From Haloactinopolyspora alba (GTDB lineage: Bacteria > Actinomycetota > Actinomycetes > Jiangellales > Jiangellaceae), in contig NZ_PYGE01000004.1 of assembly GCF_003014555.1 (NCBI RefSeq), positions 62,001-126,000 of the forward strand: a stretch of 64,000 nucleotides of DNA, read 5' to 3'. Position numbers and translations under genes: made by a program. The notes beneath the pieces were generated by a model, which was not told the origin of the DNA, searched no databases, and saw nothing but the letters and a program-made list of their open reading frames with translations. Below are positions 45,584 to 54,562 of the stretch, piece by piece (position 1 is the first letter of the stretch; the number at the start of each line of letters is the position of its first letter).

Positions 45584-46897
45584 TCAGCTGCTCAGCGAGC
45601 TGCTGACCGCCTCGTTGTTCTCCTCGAGCTTGGTCTCGTCGCCGTAGACGGCGTCGCGCATCAGCGTCAGCCACGGCCCGTTCGGGTCGTTGAACGTCTG
45701 CCCGAAGTTCAGCGAGTACGGCGTCCGGCCGCTGGCGAGTAGCTCGTTGACGGTCACCAGCCGCGGGTCCGCGTCGGAGTGCTTGTTGCTGGCCAGGTCG
45801 GTCCTGGCGACGACGTCACCGTTCGCCGCGACCACGTCGATCTGTGCTTCGTCGCCGAGGGACCACGCCAGGAAGTTCCAGGCCTGGTCGACGTGCTCGC
45901 TCGCGGCCGAGATGCCGATGGCGTCGCCGCCGACGAAGGTCGACTCGCCGCCGTCCGGGCCGGGAATCGGCGCCACCCCGAAGTCGAGGTCGTCGGGCAT
46001 CAGGCCGAACGTCGTGGACGGCATCGGCATCACGCCGATGTTTCCCTCGGGGAAGTAGCCGGTCCATGTGGTGCCGGTCTCGTCGCGCGCCCCCGGAGCG
46101 GTGACGTCGTCGGCGGCCCAGCCGCGGTACACGTCGTAGACCTGCTGGGCGACGTCGGAGGCGAGGTTGGCTTCGGTGCCGTCGTCGTTCATGACGTCCT
46201 CGCCGGCGGCCCAGATCGACGGCCACCAGGTGAACACGCCGCATCCGCCGCAGTTGCCGCCGAAGAACGTGCCGTGGACGTCGTCGCCGAGCGCGTCGAT
46301 GGCGCGGGCGTGCTGGTCCCACTCGGCGAGGGTGGTGGGCGGCTGCTCGGGATCCAGCCCGGCCTTGGCGTACAGGTCCTTGTTGTAGAACAGCACCGAC
46401 AGGTCGAGGGTGTGCGGGACGACGTACTTGCTGCCCTCGAACGTGCCCGCGTCGATGTGCGCCGGGGCGAGGGCGTCGGCGTACGGCAGCGACTCGATCC
46501 GGTCGGTCAGGTCGGTGAACAGCCCGCTGGACGTGTAGTTCGGCACGAACACCACGTCGGAGGCGAACAGGTCCGGCAGTTCACCGGAGCCGGCGGCGGC
46601 GCCGACCTTGGCCTGGTAGTCGTCGGTGGGGATGACGGTGAGCTCGATCTGGTTCTCGTGGCTCTCGTTGTAGGCGGCGACGAGTGCCTCGCTCTGCGCC
46701 TGCGTCGCGGCGCGCGTCCACATGGTCAGGGTGGTGCCGTCGTCGACGCCGTCGGGGCCGCCGGCTCCGGTTTCGCCGGAGGTCTCGCCGGAGCCGCCGG
46801 ATCCGCAGGCGGTCACGAGGCCGACGGCCGCGATGGCCGCGATCGTTCTCGTGCTGCCGCGGCCGGGGTGTCGCCGCGCTCTGGTCGCTGTCCGCAT
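45584..46897 (-). CDS. Sugar ABC transporter solute-binding lipoprotein, operon B
   Basis: A 437-residue binding protein. The signal peptide ends in the lipobox VTAC followed by a Gly/Ser/Glu linker. The mature part opens with TTLTMWTRAATQAQSEALV, typical of CUT1 proteins. A CGGCGVF segment with paired cysteines is visible mid-protein. It is the first gene of operon B and is divergent from the LacI gene at 47158. It should deliver beta-arabino-oligosaccharides. Confidence 0.92.
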   Translation of the reverse strand: MRTATRARRHPGRGSTRTIAAIAAVGLVTACGSGGSGETSGETGAGGPDGVDDGTTLTMWTRAATQAQSEALVAAYNESHENQIELTVIPTDDYQAKVGAAAGSGELPDLFASDVVFVPNYTSSGLFTDLTDRIESLPYADALAPAHIDAGTFEGSKYVVPHTLDLSVLFYNKDLYAKAGLDPEQPPTTLAEWDQHARAIDALGDDVHGTFFGGNCGGCGVFTWWPSIWAAGEDVMNDDGTEANLASDVAQQVYDVYRGWAADDVTAPGARDETGTTWTGYFPEGNIGVMPMPSTTFGLMPDDLDFGVAPIPGPDGGESTFVGGDAIGISAASEHVDQAWNFLAWSLGDEAQIDVVAANGDVVARTDLASNKHSDADPRLVTVNELLASGRTPYSLNFGQTFNDPNGPWLTLMRDAVYGDETKLEENNEAVSSSLSS

Positions 46898-46982
46898 TGT
46901 CCATCTCCCTCGCGTGGACGGTGTGTCGAGGCCGGTCGGACGGGCGTCGGTGCCTGGCCGCCACAGAAAAGACCGAAAAGGA

Positions 46983-47103
46983 TTTCAGTGCAACATAGAG
47001 GGGTTGGCCGGACGCGTCAACCCCTGTTTCAGCGGTACTTTCGCGTCATACGTGCATAGGAAGGCGTCGGCTACCGAAAGCCGGCAACCCTACTTTCGGT
47101 GCA
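46983..47103. promoter_or_regulatory. Divergent control region with repeated TTTCRGTGCA sites, operon B/LacI
   Basis: TTTCAGTGCA at 46983-46992 and TTTCGGTGCA at 47094-47103 are matching copies. The second is also the right arm of an inverted repeat ACCGAAAG-N12-CTTTCGGT (47073-47100). A good -10, TATACT, lies at 47110-47115 for the LacI gene. One copy lies close to each divergent gene, as expected for autoregulation. Confidence 0.6.
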
Positions 47104-47157
47104 TCGCTGTATACTGAACGCGCTCAGCTGGGTGGACCGACGACGAGGAGCGCGACG

Positions 47158-48186
47158 ATGGTCGAGGGGACACGGCCGGCCGGTGCTCGCGCGGTGACGC
47201 TCAGCGACGTCGCCCGGCTGGCGGGCGTGTCCGTCCCTACGGCGTCGAAGGCGCTCAACGGGCGTAGTCAGGTCCGCGCCGAGACGCGCGAGCGCGTGTT
47301 CGAGGCGGCCGAGCAGCTCTCGTTCCAGCCGAACCAGCTGGCGCGCGGGCTGCTGGCCGGGCGCAGCGGCACCGTGGGACTGCTCACGAGCGACCTCGAA
47401 GGACGCTTCAGCATCCCGATCATGATGGGCGCCGAGGACGCGTTCGGCGCCGGTCAGGTGGCGGTCTTCCTCTGCGACGCCCGCGGTGACGCCATCCGCG
47501 AGCAGCACCACGTGCAGGCGCTGCTCAGCCGCCGCATCGACGGGCTGATCGTCGTCGGCAGCCGCACCGATCCACGGCCGTCGCTCGGGCCGGACCTTCC
47601 GGTTCCGGTCGTGTACGCGTACGCGCCGTCGGATCAGGCGGACGACACGTCGATCGTGGTCGACAACGTCGGTGCCGGCAGGCAGGCGGTGGAACACCTG
47701 CTGGCGTGCGGCCGGCGCCGGGTCGCGCACGTCACCGGCGACCCCGGGTACGGCGCTTCCCGCGAGCGGGCCGAGGGCGCTCTCGCGGCGCTGGACGAGG
47801 CGGGCACCGCCCTGGTCGGCGGCGTCCGGTACGGAACCTGGTCGGAGGGGTGGGGGCGCGCGGCCACGTCGATGCTGCTCGACCAGCACCCGGACGTGGA
47901 CGCGATCCTGGCCGGCAGCGACCAGGTCGCCCGCGGCGTCGTCGACGTGCTACGCGAACGCGGCCGGGAGATCCCCGGCGACGTCGCGGTCATGGGCTTC
48001 GACAACTGGGAGATCCTGACCACGAACGCCAGGCCGCCGCTGACCAGCATCGACATGAACTTCGAGCGGCTCGGGCGGGTGGCCGCGCAGCGCCTGTTCG
48101 CCGCCATCGACGGCGCGCCGCCCGGTGGCGTCGAGGCGTTGCCCACCCGGCTGGTCATCCGCGAGTCGACCGCGCCGCAGACCTGA
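47158..48186 (+). CDS. LacI family transcriptional regulator of operon B
   Basis: A 342-residue repressor with HTH at about 13-60 (VTLSDVARLAGVSVPTASKA then LNGRSQVRAETRERV). The sensor domain has FLCDARGDAIREQHHVQALL, IDGLIVVGSRTD and VMGFDNWEILTT. GAGGAG precedes the ATG. It is divergent from operon B, so control of that operon is expected, with beta-arabinobiose or arabinose as the probable signal. It converges on the next LacI gene with 12 bases between stops. Confidence 0.93.
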   Translation: MVEGTRPAGARAVTLSDVARLAGVSVPTASKALNGRSQVRAETRERVFEAAEQLSFQPNQLARGLLAGRSGTVGLLTSDLEGRFSIPIMMGAEDAFGAGQVAVFLCDARGDAIREQHHVQALLSRRIDGLIVVGSRTDPRPSLGPDLPVPVVYAYAPSDQADDTSIVVDNVGAGRQAVEHLLACGRRRVAHVTGDPGYGASRERAEGALAALDEAGTALVGGVRYGTWSEGWGRAATSMLLDQHPDVDAILAGSDQVARGVVDVLRERGREIPGDVAVMGFDNWEILTTNARPPLTSIDMNFERLGRVAAQRLFAAIDGAPPGGVEALPTRLVIRESTAPQT

Positions 48187-48198
48187 CGCCGGTCGAGG

Positions 48199-49209
48199 TC
48201 ACCGGCCCGTCGGGGCCGCGGTGCTGTCGCGCCGGGCCAGCCGTGGCGGCAGCAGGGTCAGCCCGGGCGCCTCGCGTCCGTGCAGCTTGTTCATGACCAT
48301 GTCGACGGCGCGGCTGCCGATCTCGGCCGCGGGGATCGCGATGGACGTCAGCGGCACCCGCATCCGCTCGGCGACGTCGTCGGTGCACATCGAGACGATC
48401 GAGATGTCGTCCGGGACCTTGCGGCCCATGCTCGACAACGTCTCGAGCAGCATCGGCGCCGCGTGCTCGTTGTGCACCACCAGCGCGGTCAGCTCGGGCA
48501 ACTCGGCGAGCAGCGCCTCGACCGCGGTGGCGACGCCGGCGTAGGTGAACTCGCAGGGTCGCACGGCGACGCGGGCGCCGTGCCGTTGCGACGCCGCGGT
48601 GAACCCCTCGATGAAGCGGTCGGCGAATCCGGTCCGCCGCGAGTACACGCTGGGCGGCTGGCCGACCAGGCCGACGTGCCGGTGACCGAGCTCGGCGAGA
48701 TGGTCGACGGCGAGCTCACCGGCCGCGACGAAGTCGAGGTCGACACTGGTCAGCTCGCCGGCGTCCCCGGCGACGCCGATCAGCACGCACGGCCGGTCGA
48801 GTGTGCGCAGCACCGGGATGCGGGCGTCCTCGCGTTCGACGTCCATCACCACCAGCGCGTCGGCCATGGACCCGGTGGCCACCCGCGAGATTCCGTCGCC
48901 GCCCTCGTCGTGGGTGAGCAGCAGGACGTCGTGGTCGTGCCCGCGTGCGGCGGTGACCACCCCGGTGGCGAACTGCAGCAGCGTCGGCACGTGCATGTCG
49001 TCGCGCAACGGCAGCATGAGGGCGACGACGTTGGACTTGCTGCTGGCCAGGGCGCGGGCGCCGGCATGGGGCCGGTAGCCCAGCGTGCGGATGCTGTCGT
49101 CGATGCGGCGCCGGGCGGACTCCGAGATCGGGCGCTTGCCGCTGAGGGCGTACGACACCGTGCTGGGTGCGACGCCGGCGTGCCGAGCCACGTCGGCGAT
49201 GGTTGCCAT
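48199..49209 (-). CDS. LacI family transcriptional regulator of the GH3 gene
   Basis: A 336-residue repressor. The HTH is at residues 2-50 (ATIADVARHAGVAPSTVSYA then LSGKRPISESARRRI). The sensor has VVALMLPLRDDMHVPTLLQF and SMADALVVMDVE, and a C-terminal SIVSMCTDDVAERM. ATG at 49209 begins at the canonical LacI N-terminus. It is divergent from the GH3 gene and shares a 147-base control region with a perfect operator palindrome. Confidence 0.93.
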   Translation of the reverse strand: MATIADVARHAGVAPSTVSYALSGKRPISESARRRIDDSIRTLGYRPHAGARALASSKSNVVALMLPLRDDMHVPTLLQFATGVVTAARGHDHDVLLLTHDEGGDGISRVATGSMADALVVMDVEREDARIPVLRTLDRPCVLIGVAGDAGELTSVDLDFVAAGELAVDHLAELGHRHVGLVGQPPSVYSRRTGFADRFIEGFTAASQRHGARVAVRPCEFTYAGVATAVEALLAELPELTALVVHNEHAAPMLLETLSSMGRKVPDDISIVSMCTDDVAERMRVPLTSIAIPAAEIGSRAVDMVMNKLHGREAPGLTLLPPRLARRDSTAAPTGR

Positions 49210-49237
49210 GGCACCAAGGATAAGTCCCGCACGGATC

Positions 49238-49279
49238 TTGACACCGGCAGATGTCGCTGCCACTGTCGAAGCGCTTCGA
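49238..49279 (+). promoter_or_regulatory. Promoter plus LacI operator TCGAAGCGCTTCGA before the GH3 gene
   Basis: TTGACA at 49238-49243 is followed after 17 bases by CACTGT (49261-49266), a plausible -35/-10 pair. The perfect palindrome TCGAAGCGCTTCGA (49266-49279) covers the expected start of transcription, so repressor binding would block the GH3 promoter. Confidence 0.7.
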
Positions 49280-49356
49280 TACAGCCATGAGGCCGGACGC
49301 CGCATGTTTCGACAGCCGGCGACACCGGCCCCAGAACGAGAGGTGGTCGATCGATC

Positions 49357-52281
49357 GTGGCTCGTCTCCGCCGGCTCCTCGGCGTTCTCGCCGTTCCACT
49401 CCTCGCCGCGCCCGCGTTGTCGCAGGCGGCGGCCGCCCAGGAGCCCGACATGCCGTTCCGGAACCCGGATCTCCCCGTCGACGAACGCATCGACGACCTC
49501 CTCGGCAGGTTGACGCTGGAGGAGAAGGTCTCGCTGATGCACCAGTGGCAGCCGGCGATTCCACGGCTGGACATCCCGGCCTTCCGCACCGGAACCGAAG
49601 CCCTGCACGGCGTCGCCTGGCTCGGTGAGGCCACCGTGTTCCCGCAGGCCATCGGCCTCGGCAGCACGTGGAACCCGGAGCTGCTCGAGGATGTCGGCTC
49701 GGTCGTGGGAACCGAGGCGCGGGGGTTCAACGCGATCGATCCGGACTACCACGGGCTCAACCTGTGGGCTCCGGTCGTCGACCCGCTGCGTGACCCCCGA
49801 GCCGGACGGAACGAGGAGGGCTACTCCGAGGACGCGCTGCTCACCGGTGTGATGTCCACCGCCTACGCGCAGGGCATGCGCGGCGACCACCCCGATTACC
49901 TGAAGAGCTCACCGATGCTCAAGCACTTCATCGGTTACAACAACGAGGTCGACCGGTCGACGACGAACTCCAGCATGCCCGCGCGGATGCTGCAGGAGTA
50001 CTACCTCGAGTTCTTCCGCCCGGCCATCGAGTCCGGAGCCGTCAGCGGCATCATGGCCTCGTACAACTTCGCCAACGGGCGGCCCGCCCACCTGTCGCCG
50101 CTGATCGAGGACGAGGTCCGGTCGTGGAACGACGTCTTCGTCGTCAGTGACGCCTACGCGCCGACCAACGTGACCGGGTCGCAGAACTACTACGACACCC
50201 CCGCCAAGAGCCACGCCGCCCTGGTGAAGGCCGGCATCGACAGCTTCACCGACCGCGGCGAGGACTCCTCGTTCACCACCGCGAGCATCACCGCCGCGCT
50301 CGACGCCGGCCTGCTGACCGAGTCCGACCTGGACCGGTCGCTGCGGAACATGCTGCGGGTCCGCTTCCGCCTCGGCGACTTCGACCCGCCCGGGCTCAAC
50401 CCGTACGAGGACATCGGCCCCGAGGTCATCAACGCCCCGGAGCACCAGCAGCTGGCGCGTGAGGCCGCGACCGAACAGACCGTCCTGCTCAAGAACGAGG
50501 GCGACGCGCTGCCCCTGGACGAGGACGGCGCCGGCGACGTCGCCGTCATCGGACCGCTGGGCGACACCCTCTACGAGGACTGGTACAGCGGCACCATGCC
50601 GTACAAGGTCACCCCGCTGGACGGGCTGCGTGAGCGGCTCGGCGCCGACCGGGTGTCGGCACACGAGGGTGTCGACGAGATCGCGCTGCGCGTCGCCGAG
50701 ACCGGCGACTACGTGACCGCACCCACCGACGAGTCCGGCGGGCAGCTGACCACGAGCGGATCCGGCGTCGGGACCGCCGAGACGATGTCGCTGTTCGACT
50801 GGGGCCAGGGCGTCTACGCGCTGCGCACCGAGGCGAACGGCAAGTACGTGTCGCGCGGCTGGGACGACGTCCTCCGCAACGATCAGGTGCAGCCGAACGG
50901 CTGGCAGGTACGCGAGACGTTCACCTTCACCGACGCCGAGGACGGCACGGTCCTGGTGCGCAACGTGCAGAGCGGCAACTACCTGACCGTTGGCGCCGAC
51001 GGCGGCCTCACCACCGGGACGGCGGACGCCGCCGAGGCCACCCGGTTCGTCCGCGAGACGGTGAGCAGCGGCATCGACGAGGCCGTCGCCACCGCCGAGG
51101 CCGCCGACACCGTCGTCATGGTCGTCGGGAACAACCCCTACATCAACGGTCGCGAGACCGACGACCGCGAGGACATCAGGCTGCCGGCCGCGCAGCGCGA
51201 GCTGATCCGCGCCGTCACCCGGGCCAACCCGGACACCACCCTCGTCGTCGAGTCCAGCTACCCGCTGGCGATCAACTGGGCCGACGAGAACGTGCCGTCG
51301 ATCCTGTGGACGTCGCACGCCGGCCAGGAGACCGGTCACGCGCTCGCCGACGTGCTGCTCGGCGACGTCTCTCCGGCAGGCCGGCTTCCGCAGACCTGGT
51401 ACCGCTCGGTGGACGAGCTGCCGAGCATCCTGGAGTACGACATCGCCCGCGGCGACACGACGTACCTCTACTACGACGGCGACCCGCTGTACGCGTTCGG
51501 GCACGGGCTGACCTACACCGACTTCACCTACTCGCAGCCGCGGGTCAGCAGCTCCACGCTCGACCCGGACGGGACGGCCGAAGTCAGCGTCGACGTCACG
51601 AACACCGGCGACGTCGACAGCGACGAGGTGGTGCAGCTCTACAGCCGGGCGCTGGACTCACCGGTCGAGCAGCCGAACCGGGAACTTCGCGCGTTCGAGC
51701 GGGTGCACGTGCCGGCCGGCGCGACGCACACCGTGACGTTCGACGTGTCCGGCGCGGACCTGCGGCACTGGGACGTGGTGTCGGACCGGCTCGTGCCCAC
51801 GGCCGGGCGGCACGAACTGCTGGTGGGAAGCGCGTCCGACGACATCCGCGGCACGGCGAGCGTGCGGGTGCCGGGATCGGTGCAGCAGCCGACGCGGCAC
51901 CTGGCCCGTGAGGCCGAGAACGTCGCCGACTTCGACGACTACCAGGGCGTGGAGATCGTCGACCGGTCGAAGACCGCCGGCGACTCCGTCGGCGCCCACG
52001 CGGGCGACTGGGTGGCGTTCGAGCAGGTGGCGCTCAGCCGCAGCATCCGTGAGCTGCGCCTCGAGGTCGCGCGCGAGGCGAGCGGCACGGCTCGGGTCCA
52101 GGTGCGGCTCGGCTCCGCCGACGGGCGCTTGCTCGGTTCGGCGGACGTCGCGAGCACCGGCGACCGCTACGCCTACGAGACGGTGCCGGTGCCGCTGGAC
52201 GAGGTTCCCGGCGGCCGGCACGACCTGGTGCTCGTGTTCGGCGGCGAGATGCGCGCGTCGACGGTGCGGCTGTCGCGCTGA
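49357..52281 (+). CDS. Secreted GH3 glycosidase with internal fascin-like insert and C-terminal CBM6-like domain
   Basis: A 974-residue exo-glycosidase. The signal peptide is residues 1-27. The GH3 N-domain carries the nucleophile Asp265 in FVVSDAYAP. The GH3 C-domain is split by about 130 residues (440-570) resembling a fascin/beta-trefoil unit (NGKYVSRGWDD, SGNYLTVGADGGL), then continues with GNNPYINGRETDDREDIRLP and its likely acid/base Glu. A fibronectin-III-like domain (about 735-850) and a CBM6-like domain (about 850-974, from REAENVADFDDYQG) follow. Beta-glucosidase, beta-xylosidase or beta-L-arabinopyranosidase activity cannot be told apart here. The GTG at 49357 is the only start that keeps the signal peptide. 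Confidence 0.88.
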   Translation: MARLRRLLGVLAVPLLAAPALSQAAAAQEPDMPFRNPDLPVDERIDDLLGRLTLEEKVSLMHQWQPAIPRLDIPAFRTGTEALHGVAWLGEATVFPQAIGLGSTWNPELLEDVGSVVGTEARGFNAIDPDYHGLNLWAPVVDPLRDPRAGRNEEGYSEDALLTGVMSTAYAQGMRGDHPDYLKSSPMLKHFIGYNNEVDRSTTNSSMPARMLQEYYLEFFRPAIESGAVSGIMASYNFANGRPAHLSPLIEDEVRSWNDVFVVSDAYAPTNVTGSQNYYDTPAKSHAALVKAGIDSFTDRGEDSSFTTASITAALDAGLLTESDLDRSLRNMLRVRFRLGDFDPPGLNPYEDIGPEVINAPEHQQLAREAATEQTVLLKNEGDALPLDEDGAGDVAVIGPLGDTLYEDWYSGTMPYKVTPLDGLRERLGADRVSAHEGVDEIALRVAETGDYVTAPTDESGGQLTTSGSGVGTAETMSLFDWGQGVYALRTEANGKYVSRGWDDVLRNDQVQPNGWQVRETFTFTDAEDGTVLVRNVQSGNYLTVGADGGLTTGTADAAEATRFVRETVSSGIDEAVATAEAADTVVMVVGNNPYINGRETDDREDIRLPAAQRELIRAVTRANPDTTLVVESSYPLAINWADENVPSILWTSHAGQETGHALADVLLGDVSPAGRLPQTWYRSVDELPSILEYDIARGDTTYLYYDGDPLYAFGHGLTYTDFTYSQPRVSSSTLDPDGTAEVSVDVTNTGDVDSDEVVQLYSRALDSPVEQPNRELRAFERVHVPAGATHTVTFDVSGADLRHWDVVSDRLVPTAGRHELLVGSASDDIRGTASVRVPGSVQQPTRHLAREAENVADFDDYQGVEIVDRSKTAGDSVGAHAGDWVAFEQVALSRSIRELRLEVAREASGTARVQVRLGSADGRLLGSADVASTGDRYAYETVPVPLDEVPGGRHDLVLVFGGEMRASTVRLSR

Positions 52282-52289
52282 GCCGTGTT

Positions 52290-52333
52290 CGTCAGGGTCC
52301 TGCTGCCGCCAGAGCGACAGCAGGACCCTGACG
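52290..52333. terminator. 16-bp palindromic element between the GH3 and araA genes
   Basis: CGTCAGGGTCCTGCTG (52290-52305) pairs perfectly with 52318-52333 around a 12-base loop. It lies between converging stops. Its words recur in the element at 37180-37233 on the opposite strand. Confidence 0.7.
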
Positions 52334-52339
52334 GACGGT

Positions 52340-53848
52340 TCACAGACCCTCGGCGAGGCGGTAGTAGGCCTGGTTCCAGCGGATCTCGTTGGCGAAGTCC
52401 CGGGTTGTCGTGCGGTCGTCGATCACCAGCAACTCGGTGCGCAGCATCTCCGCGAGCGCATTCAGCTCGTCGACGCCCACGGCGGCCGACAGCACGGTGT
52501 GGTGCGGCCCGCCCGCGGTCAGCCAGGACTCCGCCGAGGTCGACAGGTCCGGGCGCGGCTGCCACACCGCCCGCGCCACGGGCAGGTTCGGCAGCGGCTG
52601 GTCCGGCTCGACGACGTCGATCTCGTTGGCGACCAGCCGGAACCGGTCGCCCATGTCGGCGATGCCGACGACCACCGCAGGGCCGGGTGCGGCGTCGAAC
52701 ACGAGCCGCACCGGGTCCTCGCGGTCGCCGATGCCGAGCGGATGGATCTCGCACGACGGGGTGCCACCGGCGATGGTGGGACAGACCTCCAGCATGTGCG
52801 CGCCCAGGATCTTCGGCTCGCCGGGACCGAAGTGGTACGTGTAGTCCTCCATGAACGACGTGCCGCCCGGCAGCCCGGCGGCCATCGCCTTGACGGTGCG
52901 CAGCATGACCGACGTCTTCCAGTCGCCCTCGCCGCCGAAGCCGTAGCCGTCGGCCATCAGCCGCTGCACGGCCAGGCCCGGCAGCTGGCGCAGCCCGCCG
53001 AGGTCCTCGAAGTTCGTGGTGAACGCCCCGTACCCGCCCTCGGTGAGGAAGCTGCGCAGCCCCGCCTCGATCCGGGCCGCGTAGCGCAGCGACTCGCGCC
53101 GGTCGCCGTCCTTGCGCAGCGCCGGCGCCAGGTCGTAGACGTCGTCGTACTCCGCCACCAGGGTGTCGACGTCGGCGTCGGGCACGGTGTCGACCACCCG
53201 GACGAGGTCGTTGACGCCGTACGTGTTCACCGACACGCCGAAGCGGCGCTGCGCGTCGACCTTGTCGCCCTCGGTCACGGCGACGCCGCGCATGTTGTCG
53301 CCGAACCGGACCACGCGCAGCGAGCCGAGCTCGGCGCGGCCGGCGGCGGCCCGCACCCACGACGCGACCCTGCCGGCCACCGCCGGATCGTCGACGTGGC
53401 CGGCCACCGTGGTGCGGGCGACACCGAGCCGCGACTGGATGTAGCCGAACTCGCGGTCGCCGTGCGCCGCCTGGTTCAGGTTCATGAAGTCCATGTCCAG
53501 CTCGGACCACGGCAGCGACATGTTGGCCTGGGTGTGCAGGTGCAGCAGCGGGGTGCGCAGCTCCTCGAGCCCGCTGATCCACATCTTCGCCGGTGAGAAC
53601 GTGTGCATCCACGCGATCAGCCCGACACAGGTGTTCGCCGCGTTTGCTTCCAAACAAACGCGGCGGATGGCGTCCGCGTCCGTCAGCACCGACTTCCACA
53701 CGATCCGTACCGGGATCTCCGGGCGTTGGTCGAGCGACGCGGCGATCTCGCGCGCCTGCGCGGCCACCTGCTGCAGCGTGTCGTCGCCGTAGAGCCCCTG
53801 GCTCCCGGTCAGGAACCAGATCTCGCGGTCACCGAACACGGACTCCAT
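52340..53848 (-). CDS. araA: L-arabinose isomerase
   Basis: A 502-residue enzyme converting L-arabinose to L-ribulose. Family blocks are [44 protein letters not shown] and [14 protein letters not shown]; Mn-binding Glu/His residues of the family fall in these (for example the Glu in GGEGDW and the His in CEIHPLG). ATG at 53848 is set by GAGGAGG upstream and by the conserved EIWFLTG start; a start at 53869 would swallow that ribosome-binding site. It is the last gene of the LacI-araB-araD-araA operon. Confidence 0.97.
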   Translation of the reverse strand: MESVFGDREIWFLTGSQGLYGDDTLQQVAAQAREIAASLDQRPEIPVRIVWKSVLTDADAIRRVCLEANAANTCVGLIAWMHTFSPAKMWISGLEELRTPLLHLHTQANMSLPWSELDMDFMNLNQAAHGDREFGYIQSRLGVARTTVAGHVDDPAVAGRVASWVRAAAGRAELGSLRVVRFGDNMRGVAVTEGDKVDAQRRFGVSVNTYGVNDLVRVVDTVPDADVDTLVAEYDDVYDLAPALRKDGDRRESLRYAARIEAGLRSFLTEGGYGAFTTNFEDLGGLRQLPGLAVQRLMADGYGFGGEGDWKTSVMLRTVKAMAAGLPGGTSFMEDYTYHFGPGEPKILGAHMLEVCPTIAGGTPSCEIHPLGIGDREDPVRLVFDAAPGPAVVVGIADMGDRFRLVANEIDVVEPDQPLPNLPVARAVWQPRPDLSTSAESWLTAGGPHHTVLSAAVGVDELNALAEMLRTELLVIDDRTTTRDFANEIRWNQAYYRLAEGL

Positions 53849-53858
53849 CGTTTCCTCC

Positions 53859-54533
53859 TCAGCGGGCACGGGCCGTGGCCTGGCCGTAGGCGTTCTGATA
53901 GCGGTCGTACAGGCTGTCGACGTCGGCCGGCTCGATCGGCTCGGGCTCGCCGAGCTGGCGCGCGACGTGCACGGTCTTGGCGACGTCCTCGCACATCACC
54001 GCGGCCTTCACCGCCGCGCGCGCGTCCTTGCCGATGCTGAACACGCCGTGGTTGCGCATCAGCACCGCCGGCGAGCGGTGCCCGTCGAGGGTGCCGACGA
54101 TGCCGCGGCCGATGGAGTCGTCGCCGATCAGGGCGAACGGTCCCACCGGGATCTCGCCGCCGAACTCGTCGGCCATCGCGGTCAGCACGCACGGGATCGC
54201 CTCGCCGCGGGCCGCCCATGCGGTGGCGTACGTCGAGTGGGTGTGCACGACGCCGCCGACGCCGGGCATGTTCCGGTAGACGTAGGCGTGCGCGTCGGTG
54301 TCGCTGGACGGCGCGTGCCGGCCGTCCACCAGCGTGCCGTCCAGGTCGCAGACCACCATCGACTCCGGCGTCAGGTCGTCGTAGGAGACGCCGCTGGGTT
54401 TGATGACGAACAGGTCGGCGCCGGGCACCCGGCCGGACACGTTCCCCGACGTCCAGGCCACCAGGTCGTTGCGCACCAGTTCGGCATGCAGGTCACAGAC
54501 CGCGCGGCGCAGCTCGTCCACGGCGTCGGTCAT
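53859..54533 (-). CDS. araD: L-ribulose-5-phosphate 4-epimerase
   Basis: A 224-residue class II aldolase-like epimerase forming D-xylulose-5-phosphate. Motifs are [32 protein letters not shown] and the zinc-ligand [13 protein letters not shown], with a further His in [13 protein letters not shown] at 54533 follows GGGAGAG. An ATG at 54566 overlaps the araB stop (ATGA) and would add eleven residues. araA follows after 10 bases. Confidence 0.95.
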   Translation of the reverse strand: MTDAVDELRRAVCDLHAELVRNDLVAWTSGNVSGRVPGADLFVIKPSGVSYDDLTPESMVVCDLDGTLVDGRHAPSSDTDAHAYVYRNMPGVGGVVHTHSTYATAWAARGEAIPCVLTAMADEFGGEIPVGPFALIGDDSIGRGIVGTLDGHRSPAVLMRNHGVFSIGKDARAAVKAAVMCEDVAKTVHVARQLGEPEPIEPADVDSLYDRYQNAYGQATARAR

Positions 54534-54562
54534 CGCGCTCTCCCGTCTCGTCGTCGCTGTGC

